From: JAKPAM01 sp047605425
GTDB taxonomy: Bacteria; Pseudomonadota; Gammaproteobacteria; Burkholderiales; Burkholderiaceae_E
Length of the DNA stretch: 64,000 nucleotides
Direction of reading: 5' to 3'
Assembly (NCBI GenBank): GCA_047605425.1
Contig: JASGFT010000001.1
Coordinates: 1-64,000, forward strand
Shown: piece after piece, positions 25,181 to 33,732 of the stretch
Layout: each line of letters starts with the position of its first letter
How positions within the stretch are numbered: position 1 is the first letter of the stretch
Notes under the pieces: generated by a model
Database searches by the model: none
What the model was told of the DNA's origin: nothing
The model's input: only the letters and a program-made list of their open reading frames with translations
Made by a program: the position numbers and the translations under genes

Positions 25181-27225
25181 TGAACGGATCCGGACGAGCC
25201 TCGACGATCGCGGCCGTGGCCGCGCTGGCGCTGGCCTGGCCGTGGCTGCCCGACTTCACCGTCACGCTGCTCAACTACATCGGCCTGTACGCGCTGGTGG
25301 CGCTGGGACTGGTGCTGCTGACCGGCATCGCCGGCATGACCTCGTTCGGCCAGGCCGCCTTCGTCGGGCTGGGCGCCTACGCGACCGGGCTGGTCACGAC
25401 CAGCCCCGCGCTGGCGCAGTGGCTGGGGCTCGCCGCCGATTCGGCGTGGCTGCCGTGGCTGGGGCTGGTGATCGGCATGGCGTTCACCGCGGCCGTCGCC
25501 TGGCTGCTCGGCGTCATCACGCTGCGGCTGTCCGGCCACTACCTGCCGCTGTGCACGATCGCCTGGGGCCTGAGCCTGTACTTCCTGTTCGGCAACCTCG
25601 AGTTCCTGGGCGGCCATACCGGGATGGGCGGCCTGCCGTCGATCTCGCTGCCGGGCATCACGCTGTCGACGCCGCGCACGCTCGGCGTGCTGATCTGGGC
25701 GGTGCTGCTGGCCATCATCTGGGGCGCGCGCAACCTGCTCGACTCGCGCAGCGGCCGCGCGATCCGCGCGCTCAAGTCCGGGCGCGTGATGGCCGAGGCG
25801 ATGGGCGTGGACACCGCGCGCGACCGCATCAAGGTCTTCATCCTGGCGGCGCTGCTGGCCTGCCTGTCGGGCTGGCTGTACGCGCACATGCAGCGCTTCC
25901 TGAACCCCACGCCGTTCAACCTGAACGTCAGCATCGAATACCTGTTCATGGCCGTCATCGGCGGCGCCGGCCACCTGTGGGGCGCGGTGCTCGGCGCCAC
26001 GCTGATCACGCTGCTCAAGCAGTACCTGCAGGACGTGCTGCCCAGGTTGCTGGGCGCGACCGGCAACTTCGAGGTCATCGTGTTCGGCGCGCTGATGCTG
26101 CTGGCGCTGCAGCGGTTTCCGGACGGCCTGTGGCCGGCGATCGCGCGCTGGACGGCTCGCTCGCGCGGCGCCGATCGCGGACCTGCCGCGGACGGCCGCG
26201 CGGCCGCGAAAGCGGCGACGGGGACTGACGCAACCGCCGGCCCGGCCCGGACCATGGAGGCGGCAACAGAAGCCGACGTAACCGCCGACTCGGTCCCGCC
26301 CGCGAAGGCGACGACCGGAGTCGCCGCGAGCGCCGGCCCGGCCGCGACCGTGATTGCGACGGCAGGATCCGCTGGCTCTGGCGCCCGCGCGTCGGACGCC
26401 GCTGGGTCCGACGCCGCTGGGTCCGCCGCACCGGCGACGGCTTCGCCCGGCGAGATCGTGCTGCAGGCGCGCGAGGTCACGCGCCGCTTCGGCGGCCTGG
26501 TCGCCAACCAACGGATCAGCCTGGACGTGCGCGCCGGCGAGATCCACGCGCTGATCGGTCCGAACGGCGCCGGCAAGAGCACGTTCTTCAACATGATCTC
26601 CGGCGTCGACACGCCATCCGAAGGACAGGTCGCGCTGCGCGGCCAGGCGATGGCGGGCCAACCGTCGCGCCGGTTCGCGCGGCGCGGGCTGGGCCGCACG
26701 TTCCAGCACGTGCGCCTGCTGGGCCAGCGGACGGTGCTCGACAACGTGGCGCTGGGTGCGCACCTGCGCGGCCGGCGCGGCTGGATCGCCTCGATGCTGC
26801 GGCTGGACCGGCGCGAGGAGGCCGAATTGCGCGCCGACGCGCTGCGCCAGATCGCGCGCTGCGGGCTGGGCGCCGTCGCCAACGTGCCCGCCAGCGCGCT
26901 GCCGCTGGGCCAGCAGCGGATCGTCGAGATCGCCCGCGCGCTGGCCGGTCATCCGCGACTGCTGCTGCTCGATGAACCGGCGGCCGGCCTGCGTCATCTC
27001 GAAAAGCGCGCGCTGGCCGCGCTGCTGGCGCAGTTGCGCGCCGAGCGCATGGCGATCCTGATCGTCGAGCACGACATGGAGTTCGTGATGAACCTCGCCG
27101 ACCGCATCACCGTGCTCGATTTCGGACAGGTGATCAGCCGCGGCTCGCCCGCCGAGGTCCAGCGCGATCCGGCCGTTCTCGAAGCCTACCTGGGCGGCGC
27201 GGCCGACGAGACGGAGCCGGCATGA
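25177..27225 (+). CDS. Fused ABC permease-ATPase (LivM-LivG fusion)
   Basis: A 682-aa fusion of two transporter parts. Residues 1-325 are a LivM-like permease with many TM helices (GIAGMTSFGQAAFVGLGAY, RAIKSGR-like, MGVDTARDRIKVFILAA). Residues about 328-424 are a long linker made mostly of Ala, Thr, Gly, Ser and Asp. Residues 425-682 are a LivG-like ATPase: GPNGAGKST (Walker A), LPLGQQRIVEIARAL (degenerate signature), LLLLDEPAAGL (Walker B), VEHDM. The frame is open throughout. An internal ATG at 26254 could allow separate ATPase synthesis. Start at the ATG at 25177, overlapping the livH stop. Confidence 0.9.
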   Translation: MMNGSGRASTIAAVAALALAWPWLPDFTVTLLNYIGLYALVALGLVLLTGIAGMTSFGQAAFVGLGAYATGLVTTSPALAQWLGLAADSAWLPWLGLVIGMAFTAAVAWLLGVITLRLSGHYLPLCTIAWGLSLYFLFGNLEFLGGHTGMGGLPSISLPGITLSTPRTLGVLIWAVLLAIIWGARNLLDSRSGRAIRALKSGRVMAEAMGVDTARDRIKVFILAALLACLSGWLYAHMQRFLNPTPFNLNVSIEYLFMAVIGGAGHLWGAVLGATLITLLKQYLQDVLPRLLGATGNFEVIVFGALMLLALQRFPDGLWPAIARWTARSRGADRGPAADGRAAAKAATGTDATAGPARTMEAATEADVTADSVPPAKATTGVAASAGPAATVIATAGSAGSGARASDAAGSDAAGSAAPATASPGEIVLQAREVTRRFGGLVANQRISLDVRAGEIHALIGPNGAGKSTFFNMISGVDTPSEGQVALRGQAMAGQPSRRFARRGLGRTFQHVRLLGQRTVLDNVALGAHLRGRRGWIASMLRLDRREEAELRADALRQIARCGLGAVANVPASALPLGQQRIVEIARALAGHPRLLLLDEPAAGLRHLEKRALAALLAQLRAERMAILIVEHDMEFVMNLADRITVLDFGQVISRGSPAEVQRDPAVLEAYLGGAADETEPA

Positions 27226-27965
27226 CGCGATTGCTCGATGTCGAACGCCTGAGCGTCGCCTACGGTAGCGTCGAGGCCGTCCATCAGGTCTCGCTGCGGA
27301 TCGAGCCCGGGCAGATCGTCACGGTGATCGGCCCGAACGGCGCCGGCAAGACGACGTTGCTGGGCGCATTGATGGGCCTGCTGCCGTCGCGAGGCGCGAT
27401 CACGCTGGCCGGCGAGCCGGTGCGGCGCCCGAGCGTCGAGACGATGGTCTCGCGCGGCGTCGCGCTGGTGCCCGAAAAACGCGAGCTGTTCGGCGAGATG
27501 TCGGTCGAGGACAACCTGCTGCTGGGCGGCTTCGTGCAATGGCGGCGCGGCGTGCGCGACCAGGCGCAGCGGATGGACGAAGTGTTCGGCATCTTTCCGC
27601 GGCTGCGCGAGCGGCGCGCGCAGATGGCGGCGACGCTGTCCGGCGGCGAACGCCAGATGCTGGCGATCGGTCGCGCGCTGATGTCGCGGCCCCGGCTGCT
27701 GATGCTCGACGAACCGTCGCTGGGGCTGGCGCCGCTGATCGTGCGCGAGGTCCTGCAGATCGTCGCGTCGCTGCGCGGCCAGGGCGTGTCGGTGCTGCTG
27801 GTCGAGCAGAACGCCCGCGCCGCGCTGCGCATCGCCGATCACGCGTACGTGCTCGAGATGGGCGAGGTCGTGCTGTCGGGCGAGGCGCGGATGCTCGAGC
27901 GCGACCCGCGGATCATCGAGGCCTACCTGGGGCTCGGCGGCGCCCGCGAGCCGGGCGGCGATTGA
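27222..27965 (+). CDS. livF: ABC transporter ATP-binding protein (LivF)
   Basis: A 247-aa ATPase of the LivF family, the second nucleotide-binding subunit of the importer. Walker A is GPNGAGKTT, the signature is LSGGERQMLAIGRALMSRP, Walker B is LLMLDEPSLGLAPLIV, and VEQNARAALRIADHAYVLEMG is the usual C-terminal block. The ATG at 27222 overlaps the stop of the fusion gene by four bases. It ends the operon and faces an unidentified gene on the minus strand. Confidence 0.95.
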   Translation: MTRLLDVERLSVAYGSVEAVHQVSLRIEPGQIVTVIGPNGAGKTTLLGALMGLLPSRGAITLAGEPVRRPSVETMVSRGVALVPEKRELFGEMSVEDNLLLGGFVQWRRGVRDQAQRMDEVFGIFPRLRERRAQMAATLSGGERQMLAIGRALMSRPRLLMLDEPSLGLAPLIVREVLQIVASLRGQGVSVLLVEQNARAALRIADHAYVLEMGEVVLSGEARMLERDPRIIEAYLGLGGAREPGGD

Positions 27966-28037
27966 GCGGCGATCGAACGATCGTCTGGCGGTGATCCGGC
28001 GACGATCAGGCGCTGCCGAGCGAGCGCTGAAGGGGAC

Positions 28038-28066
28038 GAGCGGCGCGCGGCGGACGCGCGCCGCTC
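28038..28066. terminator. Hairpin between convergent genes
   Basis: A perfect 12-bp GC-rich stem (GAGCGGCGCGCG / CGCGCGCCGCTC) with a 5-base loop, between livF and the convergent gene at 28077. There is no T-tract on either side, so it may block transcription from both directions less sharply, or need Rho. Confidence 0.45.
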
Positions 28067-28076
28067 GAGCAGCGTC

Positions 28077-28607
28077 TCAGAGTGCGTGCGCTTCGGCCGG
28101 GCAGGTGCTTTCGGCCCAGCACCTGAGCTCTTCGAGCTCCCGCGGCGAGATCGCCCAATGCTGGACGACCATCAGCGCGCGCGGGTCGTGCTGGCCGACG
28201 CGCATCGACAGCCAGTAACCGACCGGCGGGTCGCGCCGGGAGATCTCCAGCACCGACGGACCGCGATCGATGCTGACCAGGCGCGCCTGGTTCAGCCGCT
28301 GCGTTTCGAGCGCGCCGAGCGCGCGCGCGAAATTGTGCAGATCGGACCACGAACAGACCAGCTCGCCCTGGCACAGGGTCCCCGGCGCCCGCAACCGGAG
28401 ATTCAGGCGCAGATCGGTGATCGACGTCCCGCGCGGGCTCGACGACGGATCGATCTCGATGATCGCTTCGCCTGAACGAAAGGCCACGCTGTTGGCCAAC
28501 GGGACGGATAGCGCGCGTCGATAGGCGAGGTATCGGGCCCGGCGATCGATGTCATGGACATCATCACCGAACCGACCAGGCGAAATAGCTCGTGCCAGTT
28601 TTGTCAT
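28077..28607 (-). CDS. Hypothetical protein
   Basis: A 176-aa soluble-looking protein I do not recognise. After a basic start (MTKLARAISPGRF) it alternates predicted strands and helices, with FRSGEAIIEIDPSS, LVCSWSDLHNFARALGALETQ and VVQHWAISPRELEELRCWAE. No signal peptide or TM segment. The ATG at 28607 has no clear ribosome site, so the start is uncertain. A sigma-70-like promoter with an operator dyad lies about 175 bases upstream. It could belong to an immunity-like or other small domain family; I cannot assign one. Confidence 0.55.
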   Translation of the reverse strand: MTKLARAISPGRFGDDVHDIDRRARYLAYRRALSVPLANSVAFRSGEAIIEIDPSSSPRGTSITDLRLNLRLRAPGTLCQGELVCSWSDLHNFARALGALETQRLNQARLVSIDRGPSVLEISRRDPPVGYWLSMRVGQHDPRALMVVQHWAISPRELEELRCWAESTCPAEAHAL

Positions 28608-29181
28608 GGTTTCGAGGAAACGGTCAGGTCAGAAGAGAAAACTGTTGCGGTCTTACGGACCGGTTCGCGAATGCCGCCGCCGGGCCGACAGGCACAGCGA
28701 TGCGTCGATTCGTCTGCTCGCGCAGGTCTCTGCGTGCGAAGATAGCGCAGCCTGCCACAAGCCTCGGCAAAAAAGCCGACACTTGTATGACGACATACAT
28801 TTTCGTCAACCGATCGTTCGATGAATAGTTGGACTGATGGATTACTGGTCATCGGCAATCGTCCCACACGCATCCTTCAACCATTAGCGATCATCGTGGC
28901 GAACCGGACATGGGCAACAGCATTTCCAACCATAATCACCTCCATCACCCCATTGATAGGCCCGTCTTCGTATGGTATCAAAGACGTGGCTGCCGTCGTT
29001 CAGGTTGACGTTCATACGCCACCTGGATGTTCAATGATGAAGGATTGGCCCTGCAAGCGCGATCGCATATACCGCGAATTGAAGCGTGCCGACTGGTCTC
29101 GCGCGTCGGCGTTGCATGGCCATGGACGCCACGCGCCGCATCGATGCGGCGCAACCTCCCGAATCGGCGATGCGATCCAGG
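28608..29181. other. Less GC-rich intergenic pocket without a confident gene
   Basis: 574 bases with visibly lower GC than the rest of the window. Frames on both strands (for example 28821 to 29231, plus) give sequences without domain-like patterns. On the minus strand, bases about 29210-29160 encode a TM-like stretch (QLVLAVIVSVGVVTWIAS) in a different frame from the DUF937 gene, suggesting a decayed 3' end of that gene. Confidence 0.5.
28782..28809 (-). promoter_or_regulatory. Sigma-70-like promoter with a central operator dyad
   Basis: On the minus strand TTGACG and TACAAG are separated by 16 bases. The spacer and -10 region are covered by TGTATG-TCGT-CATACA (28784-28799), a perfect 6-bp inverted repeat well placed for a repressor. 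It points to the gene at 28607. A small hairpin, TCGGC-TTTTTT-GCCGA, lies a little downstream in the leader. Confidence 0.5.
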
Positions 29182-29868
29182 TCACGACACCGACCGACAC
29201 GATAACCGCGAGCACCAATTGTCTCGCATGAGTGATGATTGTTGGCGAGATTGCCGGCGTGCCAAGGCTTCGGGCGCCATCCGGTGACAAGTCGCGGTGT
29301 CGGCGCCGCGCGCCGATAACCACGCGGCGACCGAGGGATGGCCGAGTCCTTCGACGAGCGCCGGATCGGTGCGCACCGCCAGCGCCGCGTACTGCGACGC
29401 GAGCATCCGGCCGAGTTGCCGCGCATCGAGACGCGCTTCGAGCGCGATCCGCTTGAGTTGGCTGAGCGCGAGGGCGAGCGACAGGTCGATCAGTACCGCC
29501 GCGCTGGCGTCGCCGACGCCCGCCGACGCCGCCAGCGCGCGAGCCGCCTGCTCGCGCTGGTCGCCGAACAGCGTGATCCCGGCCAGACGTCCGGCGCGCA
29601 ACGCCGACGGCAACCGCTGCTGCGCTTCCGCCGACGGCCCCGGCGCGATCCACTGCAGATCGACGCGCTCTCCGGTGACGTCGGCATGGAAACGATCGCG
29701 CTGCCCGGGCCGATGCGCATGCCCGCTGAACGCGGCGATCGCCACCGGCAGGAAGGCGGCGATCGACCGGCGGACGGGCTCCTCGCGCTCGCCCAGCAGG
29801 GCGGCGGCGGCGGTGATCATTTCGGGCGGCAACACCGTACACACCGAGTCGATCAGGTTCGACGGCAC
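29182..29868 (-). pseudogene. DUF937-like protein, probably frameshifted or truncated
   Basis: A 228-aa frame. The start (GTG at 29868, GGAC upstream) gives VPSNLIDSVCTVLPPEMITAAAALLGEREEPVRRSIAAFLPVAIAAF, the DUF937 pattern, followed by Ala- and Leu-rich helices. Proteobacterial DUF937 proteins commonly go on to a TM segment and an OmpA-like domain. Here the frame ends in low-quality sequence (RRQSRQQSSLMRDNWCSRLSCRSVS), while a TM-like stretch appears in another frame of the same strand (29012 to 29842) just beyond. I infer a frameshift near 29230-29280 and loss of the C-terminal domain. It could instead be a short intact variant. Confidence 0.5.
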
Positions 29869-30060
29869 GGCACGTCCTTGCAGTAGGGATCGTCGATGCG
29901 CCGGGAAACGGCGCGAAATGCGCAGTCGGACACTACAGACCAACGGACACAATGATCAAACATCGGCGCGACTTCGTCAGAACCGTGCGGAACGAGCTGG
30001 AATACCTGCCGACATCGCGATAATGGCGAGCCTGGACACGCCACCCCGCAGGATCCGCCC

Positions 30061-31359
30061 ATGTCGTCTTCTTCGTCCGCGCCCGTGAACCACGCCTTGC
30101 AGCCGCTGCCCGACGCCGACCGCACGTTCGGGTGGCGCAACCACGCGTCGCTGTGGTTCAGCCTGGGGGTCGGCCTGCTGGTGATGCAGGTCGGCTCGTT
30201 CCTGATGCCGGCGCTCGGCCTGCCCGAAGCGCTGCTGGCGATCCTCGGCGGATCGGTGATCGGCGCCGGGTTGCTGGCGTGGACGGCCCGCATCGGCTGC
30301 GACAGCGGCCTGACCAGCGCGGGGCTCATGCACGCGACCTACGGCAGCGCGTTCGCGCGGCTGCCGATCGTGTTGAACATCGTGCAGTTGATCGGCTGGA
30401 CCACGTTCGAGCTGGTCGTGATGCGCGACAGCACCCTGGCGATCGGGCGGCAGGCCGGGTGGCTCGCCGCCGACGGCTGGACGATCGTGCTGACGGTCTT
30501 CTGGGGCGCGGTCGTCGTCGCGCTGCTCAGCGGATCGATGACCCGCCTCGTGCGGCGCCTGATCAGCCGCGCGGTGCTGCCGCTGGTCGTGTTGTCGCTG
30601 CTGTGGCTGAGCTGGCACTTCTTCGACCGCGCGCAGCAGATCGGCCTGTCGGCGTTGTGGCAGCGGCCCGGCCAGGGCGGCATGGGCGTGATGCCCGCGC
30701 TGGACCTGGTCATCGCGATGCCGGTGTCGTGGCTGCCGCTGGTCGCCGATTTCGCGCGCCACGGCCGCCGCGCCGGCGACGCGCTGACCGGCACGTGGAC
30801 CGGCTACGCGATCGCCAACATCTGGTGCTACCTGCTCGGCGTGATGGTCGCGCTGACGCTGCCCAGCGCCGACCTGGTCAGCGCGTTGCTGCTGGCCCAG
30901 GGCGGCCTGATCGCGCTGAGCCTGCTGCTGATCGACGAGGTCGACAACGCGTACGGCGATGCCTACTCGGGCTCGGTCAGCGCGCACAGCCTTCAGCCGC
31001 GCTGGAGCATCGGGCGCTGGGGCATCACGCTGGCGAGCGCCTGCACGGTGCTGGCGCTGTTCCTGCCGATGCACAGCCTCGAGCCCTTCCTGCTGACCTT
31101 GAGCTCGGTCTTCGTGCCGCTGTACGGCGTCATCCTCGGCCGGCTCGGGCTCGGCGGCGACGCCCGGCGGCGGCTGGCGCGTTCGCCGCGCGTCGATCCG
31201 TCGGCCGTCGCGATCTGGGTGGCGGGCATCGCGCTGTACCACCTGGCGCCGCGCTGGGCGCCCGACTGGGGCGCGGCGCTGCCCACGCTGGTGCTGACCT
31301 TCGTGCTGGCCAGCCTGATCCGCTCGCCGGCGGGCCGTGCCGGCTCGATCGCCGCCTAG
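30061..31359 (+). CDS. cytX: NCS1-type purine/cytosine permease family transporter (CytX-like)
   Basis: A 432-aa membrane protein with about 12 helices. The N-terminal half (FGWRNHASLWFSLGVGLLVMQVGSFLMPALGLPEALLAILGGSVIGAGLLAWTARIG) and the segments FELVVMRDS and MPVSWLPLVADFARHG match the CytX/CodB group, which imports cytosine or the thiamine precursor hydroxymethylpyrimidine. No TPP riboswitch is visible upstream, which leaves the thiamine link unproven. The ATG at 30061 begins shortly before the first helix. It is followed by the arn cluster after about 195 bases. Confidence 0.78.
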   Translation: MSSSSSAPVNHALQPLPDADRTFGWRNHASLWFSLGVGLLVMQVGSFLMPALGLPEALLAILGGSVIGAGLLAWTARIGCDSGLTSAGLMHATYGSAFARLPIVLNIVQLIGWTTFELVVMRDSTLAIGRQAGWLAADGWTIVLTVFWGAVVVALLSGSMTRLVRRLISRAVLPLVVLSLLWLSWHFFDRAQQIGLSALWQRPGQGGMGVMPALDLVIAMPVSWLPLVADFARHGRRAGDALTGTWTGYAIANIWCYLLGVMVALTLPSADLVSALLLAQGGLIALSLLLIDEVDNAYGDAYSGSVSAHSLQPRWSIGRWGITLASACTVLALFLPMHSLEPFLLTLSSVFVPLYGVILGRLGLGGDARRRLARSPRVDPSAVAIWVAGIALYHLAPRWAPDWGAALPTLVLTFVLASLIRSPAGRAGSIAA

Positions 31360-31555
31360 GAGGCCTCGTCCCGCACGCCCATCGCCGGAAACCTCTTGCC
31401 AGCCATCGCGCCGCCGTTTCCGGGCGTCCGCTGTACACCGTTATGCGGTCTGCCGCGTTCACCGGGGACGAGTCCGCGATGATTGGACTCCCGTCGATCC
31501 CTGGCGCCGCCGCGGCGATGCCGGGGATCGACGTTCCCGCCCTGCAAGGATCGTC

Positions 31556-32731
31556 GTGAGCGTCACACCAGCTTCCCCCTCTCCTGTCGTCCCTCCCTTC
31601 CTGCCTTTCGCCCAACCCGAGTTCGATGAATCGACGATCAGCGGCGTCGCCGACGTGCTGCGCAGCCGCTGGGTCGCCAGCGGACCATGGGTCCAGCGCT
31701 TCGAGGCCGATCTGTCCGCGTACCACGGCGGCCGCGCCGTGCGCGTGATGAACTCGGCGACCGCCGCGCTGGAGGTCGCGCTGCGGATCGCCGGCATCGG
31801 CCCCGGCGACGAGGTCATCACGTCGGCGATGAGCTTCTTCGCGTCGGTCAACATGATCGAGCGCGTCGGCGCGACGCCGGTATTCGTCGACTGCGAGCTG
31901 TCGACCCGCAACATCGACCTGGACCAGGCCGAACGCGCGATCACGCCGCGCACCCGCGCCATCCTGCCGACGCATTTCGCGGGGCTGCCCTGCGACATGG
32001 ACCGGCTCTACGAGCTGGCGCGGCGCCACCGGCTGCGCGTGATCGAGGATGCGGCGCTGGCGATCGGCTCGTCGTGGCGCGGCCGGCGGATCGGCAGCTT
32101 CGGCGACCTGGTCTGCTTCAGCTTCCATCCGAACAAGAACATGACGTCGATCGAAGGCGGCGCGCTCGTCGTCGACGACGAGGCCGAGGCGCGCCTGGCC
32201 GAACGCTGGCGCTTCCATGGCATCCAGCGCTTGCCGGACGGCACCCGCGACGTGGCCGAGGCCGGCGGCAAGTTCAACCTGCCCGACGTCAACGCCCGCG
32301 TCGGCGTCGACCAGCTCGCCCGGCTCGAAGCGTTCAACGCCCGCCGCCGCGAGCTGATCGACCGCTACTTCGCGCGCTGGCAGGCCCGGCCCGAAGCGCT
32401 GCTGCCGCACCGCGGCCATGCCGGCGACGAGGCCGGCCACTCGTGGAACATGTTCGCGCCGCTGCTGCCGCTCGATGCGCTGACGATCAGCCGCCAGCAG
32501 TTCATGGCGGCGATGCGCGAGCGCGGCATCGGCACCGGGATCTCGTACGAGCCGCTGCACCTGACCCGGCTGGCGCGCGCGCGCTGGGGCGGCCGCGACG
32601 GCCGGTTCCCGAACGCCGAGCGCATCGGCCGCGAGACGGTGACGCTGCCGCTGTTCACCACGATGCGGGCGGACGACGTCGATCGCGTGTGCGATGCCGT
32701 CGCCGACGTGTTCGCCGGAGCGCGACGATGA
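31556..32731 (+). CDS. arnB: UDP-4-amino-4-deoxy-L-arabinose aminotransferase (ArnB-like, DegT family)
   Basis: A 391-aa PLP enzyme of the DegT/DnrJ/EryC1 family. The motifs are VMNSATAALEVALR, the VIEDAALAIGSSWRG aspartate region, and SFHPNKNMTSIEGGALV with the PLP-binding Lys. It converts the 4-keto sugar nucleotide to UDP-Ara4N using glutamate. The start is the GTG at 31556 with AAGGA about five bases before it. The arnC start overlaps its stop (ATGA). The assignment to ArnB rests on the arn genes that follow. Confidence 0.9.
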   Translation: MSVTPASPSPVVPPFLPFAQPEFDESTISGVADVLRSRWVASGPWVQRFEADLSAYHGGRAVRVMNSATAALEVALRIAGIGPGDEVITSAMSFFASVNMIERVGATPVFVDCELSTRNIDLDQAERAITPRTRAILPTHFAGLPCDMDRLYELARRHRLRVIEDAALAIGSSWRGRRIGSFGDLVCFSFHPNKNMTSIEGGALVVDDEAEARLAERWRFHGIQRLPDGTRDVAEAGGKFNLPDVNARVGVDQLARLEAFNARRRELIDRYFARWQARPEALLPHRGHAGDEAGHSWNMFAPLLPLDALTISRQQFMAAMRERGIGTGISYEPLHLTRLARARWGGRDGRFPNAERIGRETVTLPLFTTMRADDVDRVCDAVADVFAGARR

Positions 32732-33732
32732 GCGGCCCGCCGGCCGGACGGGCGCCCGAGCTATCGGTCGTCATCCCGGTGTTCAACGAGGAAGCGGTGC
32801 TGCCGCTGCTGTTCGAGCGCCTGTATCCGGCGCTCGACGCGCTGGACGTGGCCTACGAGGTGGTGTTCATCAACGACGGCAGCCGCGACCGCTCGGCCGC
32901 GCTGCTGGCCGACGCCTGGCGCCGGCGCCCCGACGTCACCCGCGTCGTGCTGTTCCATGCCAACTTCGGTCAGCATGCGGCGATCATGGCCGGCTTCGCG
33001 CACGTGCGCGGCTCGCGGATCGTCACGCTCGACGCCGACCTGCAGAATCCGCCGGAGGAGATCGCGTCGCTGCTGGCCAAGATGCGCGAGGGACACGACT
33101 ACGTCGGCACGATCCGGATGTCGCGCAACGACTCGTGGTGGCGAGGTCCCGCGTCCCGGCTGGCCAACCACGTGCGCGAGCGCACGACGCGCATCAAGAT
33201 GACCGACCAGGGCTGCATGCTGCGCGCCTACAGCCGGCCGATCGTAGACGCGATCGTGCAGTCGCGCGAGATCTCGACCTTCATCCCGGCGCTCGCCTAC
33301 ACGTTCGCGCACAAACCGGTCGAGATCACCGTCGCCTTCGACGAACGCGCGGCGGGCACGTCGAAATACTCGATGGCCAAGCTGCTGCGCTTGAACTTCG
33401 ACCTGCTGACCGCGTTCTCGACCGTGCCGCTGCAGTGGTTCTCGCTGCTGGGGATGGCGACCTCGCTGGGCGCGATCGTCTTCTACGTCGCGCTGATGCT
33501 CAAGCGCGTGCTGGCAGGTGACCTCGAGGGCGGCCTGATGGCGCTGTTCGACCGCGACGTGCTGGCGTTCGTCCTGCTGGGCATGGTGCTGTTCGGCATC
33601 GGCCTGCTCGGCGAGTACGTCGGCCGCATCTATCAGCAGGTGCGCGAACGGCCGCGCTACCTGGTGCAGGCGGTGCTCGAAGGCGAGCCGCGGGCCGGCG
33701 CCGCGCCGTCTCCCGGCGGAGAGCTCGAATGA
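32728..33732 (+). CDS. arnC: Undecaprenyl-phosphate 4-deoxy-4-formamido-L-arabinose transferase (ArnC-like GT2)
   Basis: A 334-aa family 2 glycosyltransferase: SVVIPVFNEEAVLPLLFERL, VVFINDGSRDRS, LDADLQNPPEEI (DxD-like) and NHVRERTTRIKMTDQGCMLRAYSR. Two C-terminal hydrophobic segments (SLLGMATSLGAIVFYVALML and VLAFVLLGMVLFGIGLLG) anchor it at the inner membrane. It places formylated Ara4N on undecaprenyl phosphate. The ATG at 32728 and the stop both overlap neighbours by four bases. Confidence 0.92.
   Translation: MSGPPAGRAPELSVVIPVFNEEAVLPLLFERLYPALDALDVAYEVVFINDGSRDRSAALLADAWRRRPDVTRVVLFHANFGQHAAIMAGFAHVRGSRIVTLDADLQNPPEEIASLLAKMREGHDYVGTIRMSRNDSWWRGPASRLANHVRERTTRIKMTDQGCMLRAYSRPIVDAIVQSREISTFIPALAYTFAHKPVEITVAFDERAAGTSKYSMAKLLRLNFDLLTAFSTVPLQWFSLLGMATSLGAIVFYVALMLKRVLAGDLEGGLMALFDRDVLAFVLLGMVLFGIGLLGEYVGRIYQQVRERPRYLVQAVLEGEPRAGAAPSPGGELE

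Noticed and set aside
28821..29231. 136-codon plus-strand ORF in the low-GC pocket
   Set aside because: No ribosome site, no domain pattern, and a minus-strand gene remnant overlaps part of it.
29880..30060. TPP riboswitch upstream of the CytX-like gene
   Set aside because: Only a short GATAATGGCGAGC piece resembles the 3' part of a THI element; the CTGAGA core and the paired arms are missing.
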